From assembly GCA_030613125.1 (NCBI GenBank), contig JAUWMO010000184.1, positions 1 to 6,875 of the forward strand: a DNA stretch of 6,875 nucleotides, read 5' to 3'. Each line of letters begins with the position of its first letter. The first letter of the stretch is position 1. Under the pieces are notes generated by a model. That model was not told where the DNA came from. It searched no databases and was given only the letters and a program-made list of their open reading frames with translations. This document shows positions 1 to 6,485 of the stretch, in pieces. The translations under genes and the position numbers were made by a program. This stretch comes from Bacteroidota bacterium (GTDB lineage Bacteria > Bacteroidota > Bacteroidia > Bacteroidales > VadinHA17).

Positions 1-605
1 AACCCAAAAAGAACATTTTTGTCAAATAATTGATTATCTGCAGAATCGAGCAGGTTGACATTTGAGGTGAACCGGTACCGGAAGTCAATGGCAATCCTGA
101 ACATCCTGATAATATTAAACTCCAATTCCAATCCGGGTTCAAACAGGATGAAACCATCAGCCCCCTTTGAAAAATTGTCAATAAAAAAATTGTCATAGGA
201 AGTCAATGATACAAACCCAAAACCTATAGTAATCGGAAAGGCAACATGTATTGGAAATTTGGGAAAAAGAATAGGCTCAATCAGTAACCCGCCATAACCA
301 CCTGCCAAACCAATCTCATTTTGGGCCCAATAGTCATAGTGTTTTGTAAAAACAACACCTCTGAATCCAAGTGCAAAATCGTGTCCAATAACAAAGGCGC
401 CCTGTCCGCTGGCAGTAAATACAAATTTATTGTTAATACTGGTATACCCAAAAGAAAATGCTCCATAACCTCCAAATGATCGATCACTTCCCATAAGGGT
501 TTTAATATCTTCGTTCTTTTGATTAGGCTGAGATTCTCTGCTCTGGCCATAATTAATTAAGGAAATAAGAAAAGATATGCATGTAATGATTATTATTTTA
601 TTCAT
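1..605 (-). CDS. Exported outer-membrane beta-barrel-like protein, partial (C-terminus beyond window)
   Basis: The frame is open from an ATG at 605 down to the window edge, giving 201 codons with no stop, so the C-terminus lies outside. An in-frame TAA 18 nt upstream of the ATG fixes the start. Residues 1-20 form a signal peptide: Lys at position 3, then an Ile/Leu/Phe-rich core ending near Tyr-Gly-Gln. The mature part is rich in Gly, Phe and Tyr with alternating hydrophobic stretches, for example GGYGAFSFGY near 45-54 and AGGYGGLLIEP near 101-111. This is typical of short antiparallel strands of a small outer-membrane barrel. The GGYG-then-INNKF pattern recalls an uncharacterised Bacteroidota family of roughly 200-250 aa envelope proteins; that recollection is unverified. 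No catalytic motif is visible and the function is unknown. It is separated by 252 bp from the gene remnant upstream, so it probably has its own promoter. Confidence 0.75.
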   Translation of the reverse strand, partial: MNKIIIITCISFLISLINYGQSRESQPNQKNEDIKTLMGSDRSFGGYGAFSFGYTSINNKFVFTASGQGAFVIGHDFALGFRGVVFTKHYDYWAQNEIGLAGGYGGLLIEPILFPKFPIHVAFPITIGFGFVSLTSYDNFFIDNFSKGADGFILFEPGLELEFNIIRMFRIAIDFRYRFTSNVNLLDSADNQLFDKNVLFG

Positions 606-857
606 GTTTATAAAGCTATATTAAAACTCTGTATGTCAATTGTTTGTAAAGTGCAACTAAATAAATTATGTGGTATTTGTTACCTCACAAAGTAAATTAT
701 TTTTAATGGTGTTCGGTGAACCCTTATCCTATTAATTTAATGATTGATAGATCTTTATAAATTTCCTTTTATTTTTACACCTATTTATTTAACCTACTTA
801 AGGATGAGGGTTTCATCAGTAAAAAATTTAAGGCAATTGAATATTATTATTTGATTC
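606..857. other. Intergenic spacer without a supported gene
   Basis: This AT-rich stretch lies between the SiaC-like remnant and the barrel-protein start and should carry the promoter of the latter. I see no convincing promoter. There is no sigma-54 GG-N10-GC match with the right context, and the nearest TAnnTTTG-like string (minus strand, around 687-693) is one base short and lacks a -33 TTG. Two small dyads are present: GTTC-GGT-GAAC at 711-721 and GATGA-GGGTT-TCATC at 803-817. Neither is followed by a T-tract, so neither is called as a terminator. Confidence 0.5.
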
Positions 858-1058
858 CTATCTGCTTTTCAGAGCAATGAAATGAAACGTCATTTCTGCC
901 ATTTCTGCCATGTCTTCGCCGGCATCTCTCATGTCCTCATCCTCTTCATCAAAATACCAGTAAACCTTCACAGGAGTACCATCCTTTATAAAGTGGTTTA
1001 ATTCATCGAAAATGTCAAAAATGAATTTTGAAATTACAAAAGAAATACTAAAAATCAA
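858..1058 (-). pseudogene. SiaC/DUF1987-family protein, C-terminal remnant
   Basis: The 66-codon frame ends in TAG at 858-860. From about residue 10 (SKFIFDIFDEL) to the end it reads like the C-terminal half of the SiaC/DUF1987 family. It has the helix after the conserved phospho-acceptor segment, the strand-plus-acidic motif VKVYWYFDEEDEDM (residues 30-43), then AGED and a final hydrophobic strand (TFHFIAL). Family members are about 120-130 aa, so roughly the first half is missing. That half holds the strand leading to the phosphorylated Thr/Ser, the residue that SiaA/SiaB-type phosphatase and kinase partners act on in Pseudomonas. The only in-frame start is a TTG at 1058, and a TGA lies three codons upstream of it. 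The permease gene ends only 18 bp further upstream, leaving no room for the missing part. A 9-bp tandem duplication (891-899 and 900-908) encodes the repeated Met-Ala-Glu. The best reading is a truncated, non-functional relic. A rapidly evolved short protein is possible but less likely. Confidence 0.65.
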
Positions 1059-1076
1059 AAGTGATCAAACTTCATT

Positions 1077-3515
1077 CTATTCATAGCGTAAAGATTCAGC
1101 AGGATTTGCACTGGCTGCCCTGTATGCCTGAAAAATAATGGTTAAAATGGCTATAAAAAAAGTCAACAATGAAGCTAATATGAAAACAGATATTCCCAGA
1201 TTTGCCTTGAATGCAAAATTCTGTAACCAGTTTTTCATAAAGAAATATGCTATGGGCCAGGCAATTACAGATGATATTGTTATCATAATTATCACTTCCC
1301 TTGAAAGTAATTGCATAATCTTAGGTATAGATGAGCCCATAACCTTTCTAATACCTATTTCTTTGGTTCTTTGTTCAGCTGTAAATGATGCCAGTCCGAG
1401 CAGACCAAGAGAGGAGATGAAAATGGCAAGAAATGCGAAAATAGCAAATAAAATCCCGGAATTTTTGTCATCATTATAGTTTGCAGTAAGGGCATCCTCC
1501 AGGAAGGAATATTCAACCGGCTGGTCAGGAACCATTTCGCTCCACTTTTCCTCAATAAACTTCATGGTAGTCTGGTAATTTTCAGAATGGATCCTTATTG
1601 CAAAATATGTTGCAAAGCGGTTTCTGTTAAATCCAATTATCAGAGGTTGGATAGTCTGATGAAGTGATTCATAATTAAAATCTTTAACCACTCCTATAAT
1701 CTTCATTGGCAGATCAGTAGTATCTCTGCCTCCACCGATTTGAAGTATATTTTCCCCCACCGGATCTTCATATCCATAAGCTTTAATGGCTGCTTCATTC
1801 AATATTACTGCAGTTGAATCTCCTGGCATATCTTTTGAAAACCATCTGCCATCAATCAAATTCAGTTCAAGGACTTCCTGGAAATTTTCATCCGTATAGT
1901 AAAAATTTGTGGCTCTGATCTCATCCGGAGTAGATTCCTCTGGTCTAAATGCAGTATTTCCATGTAAATACGATGGCAAATTATTTGTTTGACTGATTTT
2001 TTCAATTGAAGGATTCCTTGAAAGTTCTTCCTTAAAGGCATTCCGTTGATCACGTAATGCGTAGGCACGATCAATAACAAGCAAATTTTCTTTTTTAAAA
2101 CCAAGATCCTTTTTTTGAACGTAATTCAATTGCCGGGAAACTACCAGGGTGCTTATGATTAAAAAGATAGCTATGATAAACTGGAAAATGACTAAAATAC
2201 TTCTCATACGGGAACCTTTCATGCCGGCTTGAATTGTTCCTTTTAAAACTTTTACAGGCCTGAAAGATGCGAGATAAAACGCAGGGTAACTTCCTGCCAG
2301 AAAACCAACAAAAACTCCAATGGCAATTATATATGGTAAAAAGGACCAGTGCCCTTTAAGAAATAGGGTTAATTGCTTCCCGCTAAAATTATTGAAACTG
2401 GGAAGGAAGAGCTCAACAGCAAGTAATGCTATAACCAGGGCTACAAAACTTAATAATAACGATTCTATCAGAAACTGGTTTATAAGTTGAGATCTGAATG
2501 AGCCAACGACCTTTCTTACCCCAACTTCACGTGCACGGCCGGCAGATCTGGCTGTAGCAAGATTCATAAAATTAATTGCTGCTATTAGTATCAGGAAAAA
2601 AGCAATAATAGAAAAGATATATATGGAAGTAATACTCCCACCAGGTTCAATTTCATATTGAAGATCGGAAAAAAGATGAATTTTCTTAATAGGTTGTAAG
2701 AAATATCCATACCTGTTCCCTGCTTCCAGAAACTCTTCAAAACTGGCCTGACTAAACATCTGAAGTTGCGGACCGACATATTTTTCTACCATTTCAGGCA
2801 TTTTAGCTTCTAATTGTTCCACAGGATAATCCTCCTGAAGCAAAATATATGTGTAATTATTGTTGGAAACCCAAAAACTGCTATTCGCCAAATCCCGCAG
2901 GGTAACAAAAGAAGCCAGCATATTAAAATGGTGATGAGAGTTTTGCGGGAATTTTTCCACTACACCCGTGATTTCAAATTCCGTTTGATCATTGCCTACT
3001 TTTAGACTTTTACCCAGGGGATCTTCATTGCCAAAGAATTTTTTAGCCATTTCTGAAGTGATTACCACCGTATTGGCCCTGTTTAATGCTGTTTCAGGTT
3101 TTCCTCTCAGGAAGTTGACCGTAAATATGTCAAAGAAGCTTGAATCAGCATAGTGGAACAGATCAACTACAATTTTCTTTTCTCCAAATCTTATAATTGG
3201 GTCTCCACCAAAGGTAAATAACCTGGTAGAATTCAGAACCTCGGGATAATCGTTAACCATAGTTGCACCAAGTGGAGCACATGAAACCCCAACTACCAGT
3301 TCATCCCCGGCTATTTTTCCATTAAGGTATACCCTGTAAATCTGGTCAGATTTCTTATGGAACTTATCATAACTCAATTCATCCTGAATATATAGCAGGA
3401 TCATCAAGGCACTGGCAACACCAATGGCCAATCCGGCAATGTTAATCAATGTATACGTCTTGTGTTTAAAAAGATTGCGAAAGGCAATTTTGAAATAATT
3501 ACTTAACATATTCAT
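1077..3515 (-). CDS. FtsX/MacB-type ABC transporter permease, full length
   Basis: This is an inner-membrane protein of 812 aa with the duplicated FtsX architecture common in Bacteroidota. TM1 is near 21-43, after the amphipathic start (YFKIAFRNLFKHK). A first MacB-like periplasmic core spans about 46-270, with TM2-TM4 near 296-317, 345-368 and 390-415. TM5 is near 436-460, followed by a second periplasmic core at about 462-680 and TM6-TM8 near 686-710, 740-760 and 774-797. Both cytoplasmic coupling segments are intact: REVGVRKVVGS (about 329-339) and KEIGIRKVMGS (about 718-728). The C-terminus, NPAESLRYE, is the usual family ending. Such permeases work with a LolD/MacB-type ATPase in mechanotransmission, lipoprotein or small-molecule export; none is encoded here and the substrate is unknown. 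The ATG at 3515 is bounded by an in-frame TAA three codons upstream. The 37-bp gap after the DUF5916 gene has no terminator, suggesting co-transcription. Confidence 0.93.
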   Translation of the reverse strand: MNMLSNYFKIAFRNLFKHKTYTLINIAGLAIGVASALMILLYIQDELSYDKFHKKSDQIYRVYLNGKIAGDELVVGVSCAPLGATMVNDYPEVLNSTRLFTFGGDPIIRFGEKKIVVDLFHYADSSFFDIFTVNFLRGKPETALNRANTVVITSEMAKKFFGNEDPLGKSLKVGNDQTEFEITGVVEKFPQNSHHHFNMLASFVTLRDLANSSFWVSNNNYTYILLQEDYPVEQLEAKMPEMVEKYVGPQLQMFSQASFEEFLEAGNRYGYFLQPIKKIHLFSDLQYEIEPGGSITSIYIFSIIAFFLILIAAINFMNLATARSAGRAREVGVRKVVGSFRSQLINQFLIESLLLSFVALVIALLAVELFLPSFNNFSGKQLTLFLKGHWSFLPYIIAIGVFVGFLAGSYPAFYLASFRPVKVLKGTIQAGMKGSRMRSILVIFQFIIAIFLIISTLVVSRQLNYVQKKDLGFKKENLLVIDRAYALRDQRNAFKEELSRNPSIEKISQTNNLPSYLHGNTAFRPEESTPDEIRATNFYYTDENFQEVLELNLIDGRWFSKDMPGDSTAVILNEAAIKAYGYEDPVGENILQIGGGRDTTDLPMKIIGVVKDFNYESLHQTIQPLIIGFNRNRFATYFAIRIHSENYQTTMKFIEEKWSEMVPDQPVEYSFLEDALTANYNDDKNSGILFAIFAFLAIFISSLGLLGLASFTAEQRTKEIGIRKVMGSSIPKIMQLLSREVIIMITISSVIAWPIAYFFMKNWLQNFAFKANLGISVFILASLLTFFIAILTIIFQAYRAASANPAESLRYE

Positions 3516-3552
3516 ATGTTTTTACTGTATGAGTGTAAAATATAATTAATGA

Positions 3553-6192
3553 TTAAATCCTGAAACGATATGAAAGCTTTATTAGAAATACGTTATGTGG
3601 TGTTATTTTGAACATATCACGAATATCCTCATTGATAATAAACCTGCCATCGGGATCAGAACCATTCCTGCTTTGTGACCATACAACATATAATACAGAT
3701 CCGGGCACATATTCCCACCGAACAACAAGGTTGGAAAGAAATTCTTTAACGTTAAAATCAGGATTTTCAAATACATAATCGGTATTTGAATCCTGGTTTT
3801 CATCTATCAGATAAAGATCGGAATTCTTTTCATACGTGATCTCATTTGAAGAAAACAGATGATACCGGTCGTTAAAACGATCTGCTAAGGGGTCGGTAAT
3901 TCTTTTAAATTTTGAGTAATCTCCGGCAGCAACGAAGGGCTGGCCCCAATACTGAATAGAAAGATCTGGTGTAAGGCTGAGATTAATCCGAAAGTCCAGA
4001 CTTGCCATTTTCTGGTCAATATACCCAAACAGATACCTGGGATCAGAGTTAAAACTCTCAGTGGAGATATACTGCAACACCTGTTTTTTCAGGTATAAAC
4101 CCGGTTCCAGCGAAAATCCAAGTGTATTGGTAGGCCTGTAATTTATTTCCACGCCAAACCTTTGTGAATTTTCTGATTTTTCATTTTCCCATCTAAAGAA
4201 ACCATTTGCTTCAAAAACCAGTTTTTTCCTGTCATCTGTGGAGACAAAAAGCCAGGTTCGTTCACCTGAAGGGGATTTGAACATTGGCCCACCACGTAAC
4301 ATGACTGATGACATGGATTGGCTGTCTATATTTAATCCGGTACTGAACCGCCAATAGTTTTTAAATTGAGTGTTCAGGTTTAAGTTCCCGCCGGTAACAA
4401 GGTTGATTCCTCCAAAATCCCATGCATGCCATAGCGCAAGATTAGCCCTGAAACTTCTGAAAATACTGAACGGCTCCCATATTCTATATCCACCGTACAG
4501 TATTGAGATAATTTCATCAGTAGACATAAGAAATCCAATATCATTGATTTCAAGATTTGGTGATTTCCACATTAATATGCTTCCGTATGTGAAATGATCA
4601 CCACCCTGTTTTCCTATTTCCATTCTTCCTCCAAATCCGGTTAAGGATGTTCTGGTTGAATCAACATGAACATGACTGGCATCAGGACGCTGAAAATATC
4701 TGGCCGAAGATTGTTGCGTTCTGAGCAGGGCCTCTTCACTACCATTAACATGGCTAAAAACATTATTTAGTGTGAAATAATAGTTTTTATCTTTCCAGTA
4801 GGTGGTAAAATCTATTCCTCCTGAATAGGCTGAGGAATGCAGATAATTGAGGGTTGAATCATTCACATTCCTGTGTACAGAGGTGACCATACCGCCAAGT
4901 ACAGTCTTCCCTTTATTGAAATCTTTTATGACCCTGCCCACTGTATAATTAGTCAGAGGCTCAACGATCTCAGTACGCCGGTTACCCTCGTAATCGATCT
5001 CGGCCTTTTCTTCTGCTGTTACACTTTCAAGTACACCATATGATAATCCTCCTTTTGTTTTACCTGTAATTTTGGCTGCACCCAGGATGGTAGTAAACTC
5101 TGGCACTTTAGCATATTCATCAGGTCCGGTATCAGGATACCCATGAGGTCTGCGCCCTATCCTGCGCGAATAAAACAGGTTTTCAGAAGACATGTCCCCG
5201 TCTCCACCAAACATTGAGAAATCAAAAATACTTTTCCCTTCAATAAAAAATGGCCGTTTTTCTTCAAAATAAGTCTCATAAGCTGTCAGGTTCACCTGTG
5301 AAGGGTCGGCTTCTACCTGACCGAAGTCAGGATTTACAGTAAAATCAAGGATCATATTATTGGTAATCCCGATTTTCCCATCTACACCTGCCTTAAAATT
5401 AAAGTCTTTTCCATCTTTAAACGGGTTTCCGTCCTCCTTTTTATATGTGTTGTAACTTGCAACACTGTAAGGAGCAATTTCGATTTGCCTTTTTGGATTA
5501 ATACCTGAAATTCCGTGCAATTCTCCAAACAGATGGACCCATCCTGGTGCATTGTTTGGTACAAATTGCCATAATGAAAGTTCCTGTTTCCTGAAAATAA
5601 ACCTTACAAACTGCATTCCCCAAACCAAACTGCTATCCTTGTCAAACCGAAGCTGACTTAAAGGGATCTTCATTTCTGCATTCCAGCCGTCCTCAACCAC
5701 CTTTGTTTTTACAAACCAAATTGGATCCCAGCTTAAATCCTCACTATCACCATTGTTAGTTACCATGAAATCTAATTTCACTCCACCGGCGTTAGTTATG
5801 AAAGTAAAAGCAGTCCGTTTATCGAAATAACTGTCAAGCTGAATGCCGGCTAAATCACCGTCCATGTTGTCACGTCGTCTCAGACGTGTTTGTATGCTGT
5901 CAGGTTCATTATCAAAGGCTTTTATAGCTACAAATATGTTGTTATCATCATACAGTATCTTGAAAGCAGTTTTCTGGCTTGGATCTCTGCCTTCATACGG
6001 TTCATGCTGAATGAACTGATCTTCCCACTGTATAGTTTCCCAAACCTGTTCATTAAACAAACCGTCAATTGACGGCGATTTCTCTGTTATGGTGATTTTC
6101 CTGGTAGTATACTGGCGTTTCTCTACCTCTTTTCCATGAGAAATGAATGTTGGGAATATGGTTAAAAAAAATAATGAATAAATCAGTTTCAT
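3553..6192 (-). CDS. Secreted CBM9-like/DUF5916 outer-membrane beta-barrel protein
   Basis: The protein is 879 aa. Residues 1-20 form a signal peptide (MKLIYSLFFLTIFPTFISHG). Residues about 30-225 match the CBM9-like N-terminal domain of this family: PSIDGLFNEQVW near 40-51, FKILYDDNNIFVAIKAFD near 77-94, and the D-GW-AEMKIPLSQLRF strand near 168-183. From about 230 to the end it matches DUF5916, including the hallmark segment from NPDFGQVEADPSQVN (about 287-301) to FEEKRPFFIEG (about 309-319). After that come many alternating Tyr/Trp-rich strands ending LIKLSYRFRI, consistent with an outer-membrane barrel. The length is typical. The family is common in Bacteroidota; its biochemical role is not established, and the CBM9-like fold alone does not prove sugar binding. 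The ATG at 6192 is immediately preceded by an in-frame TAA, so the start is secure. It is the first gene of the likely unit with the downstream permease and sits behind the candidate sigma-54 promoter. Confidence 0.93.
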   Translation of the reverse strand: MKLIYSLFFLTIFPTFISHGKEVEKRQYTTRKITITEKSPSIDGLFNEQVWETIQWEDQFIQHEPYEGRDPSQKTAFKILYDDNNIFVAIKAFDNEPDSIQTRLRRRDNMDGDLAGIQLDSYFDKRTAFTFITNAGGVKLDFMVTNNGDSEDLSWDPIWFVKTKVVEDGWNAEMKIPLSQLRFDKDSSLVWGMQFVRFIFRKQELSLWQFVPNNAPGWVHLFGELHGISGINPKRQIEIAPYSVASYNTYKKEDGNPFKDGKDFNFKAGVDGKIGITNNMILDFTVNPDFGQVEADPSQVNLTAYETYFEEKRPFFIEGKSIFDFSMFGGDGDMSSENLFYSRRIGRRPHGYPDTGPDEYAKVPEFTTILGAAKITGKTKGGLSYGVLESVTAEEKAEIDYEGNRRTEIVEPLTNYTVGRVIKDFNKGKTVLGGMVTSVHRNVNDSTLNYLHSSAYSGGIDFTTYWKDKNYYFTLNNVFSHVNGSEEALLRTQQSSARYFQRPDASHVHVDSTRTSLTGFGGRMEIGKQGGDHFTYGSILMWKSPNLEINDIGFLMSTDEIISILYGGYRIWEPFSIFRSFRANLALWHAWDFGGINLVTGGNLNLNTQFKNYWRFSTGLNIDSQSMSSVMLRGGPMFKSPSGERTWLFVSTDDRKKLVFEANGFFRWENEKSENSQRFGVEINYRPTNTLGFSLEPGLYLKKQVLQYISTESFNSDPRYLFGYIDQKMASLDFRINLSLTPDLSIQYWGQPFVAAGDYSKFKRITDPLADRFNDRYHLFSSNEITYEKNSDLYLIDENQDSNTDYVFENPDFNVKEFLSNLVVRWEYVPGSVLYVVWSQSRNGSDPDGRFIINEDIRDMFKITPHNVFLIKLSYRFRI

Positions 6193-6228
6193 TTATTAGG
6201 GGTTAAAACGAAATTATCTAATAACCAT

Positions 6229-6244
6229 AACAAATTACATGCCA
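6229..6244 (-). promoter_or_regulatory. Candidate sigma-54 (-24/-12) promoter of the DUF5916-permease unit
   Basis: On the minus strand the sequence reads TGGCATGTAATTTGTT. Against the sigma-54 consensus TGGCACG-N4-TTGCW it keeps TGGCA, the following G, the exact four-base spacer, TTG and the final W. It differs at two positions (C to T in the -24 block, C to T at the -12 GC). A start about 12 bases past the -12 element would be near 6218, giving a leader of about 26 nt before the ATG at 6192. The weak point is the lost C at -12, normally well conserved. There is no well-spaced housekeeping (-33 TTG / TAnnTTTG) alternative for this gene. Confidence 0.5.
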
Positions 6245-6309
6245 TTGCTTGCAACTGTCATATATGCAATATAATACACTACATAATGCTAATCGAATTG
6301 AAATAGAGT

Positions 6310-6347
6310 TGTCCGCTTTTATAACAACCCTTGTTCATTATCGGACA
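6310..6347. promoter_or_regulatory. Nested inverted repeat, probable upstream activator (enhancer) site
   Basis: Two perfect nested dyads share a centre near 6329. The outer arms are TGTCCG (6310-6315) and CGGACA (6342-6347); the inner arms are AACAA (6323-6327) and TTGTT (6331-6335) around CCC. Read as half-sites, both arms are TGTCCG-N6/7-AACAA pointing at each other, as expected for a dimeric DNA-binding regulator. The centre lies about 86 bp upstream of the -24 GG of the candidate sigma-54 promoter and about 110 bp upstream of the expected start, a normal position for an NtrC-type activator. The internal loop breaks the stem and there is no T-tract, so an intrinsic terminator for the upstream URO-D gene is less likely. 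Confidence 0.55.
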
Positions 6348-6360
6348 CAGAATATATTTG
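6331..6360 (+). promoter_or_regulatory. Rightward Bacteroidota-type housekeeping promoter match
   Basis: The plus strand has TTG at 6331-6333, a 19-base spacer and TATATTTG at 6353-6360. This fits the Bacteroidota primary-sigma consensus (-33 TTTG with TAnnTTTG at -7) apart from the first T of the -33 element. A transcript would start near 6367 and run toward the 3' end of the URO-D gene on the opposite strand. No plausible plus-strand gene follows: the first ATG, at about 6400, opens only nine codons. The spacer is AT-rich, so a chance match is quite possible. Confidence 0.25.
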
Positions 6361-6485
6361 GAAAAATATTGTATAAATTGCATATAATTTGTATATAAAA
6401 TGCACGAAATATTGCATACAATTATTTAATTAAAAGTATAACAGTGCTATAGTAACAATAAGAATAAATATTAAAACAAAACGGG

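Noticed and set aside
281..550. An 89-codon minus-strand open frame inside the left-hand gene
   Set aside because: It overlaps the better frame from the ATG at 605, which has a signal peptide and barrel-like strands. The 89-codon frame has no recognisable features and is a shadow.
634..639. Perfect TTGACA (minus strand) upstream of the left-hand gene, resembling a sigma-70 -35 box
   Set aside because: No -10 box lies at 16-18 bp. Bacteroidota do not use the TTGACA/TATAAT consensus, and the TAnnTTTG element is absent.
711..721. GTTC-GGT-GAAC dyad as an operator for the left-hand gene
   Set aside because: Four-base arms are common by chance, and no promoter could be placed near it.
803..817. 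GATGA-GGGTT-TCATC hairpin as a terminator
   Set aside because: The stem is only five AT-containing pairs, and neither strand has a T-tract immediately 3' of it.
6368..6422. ATTGTAT...ATACAAT inverted repeat in the spacer
   Set aside because: Seven-base AT-rich arms separated by more than 40 bases are expected by chance here and would not form a stable structure.
6193..6485. Possible missing N-terminal half of the SiaC-like gene on the far side of the operon
   Set aside because: This would be expected if the two-gene unit had inserted into siaC. The spacer is AT-rich and full of stops, with no SiaC-like translation.
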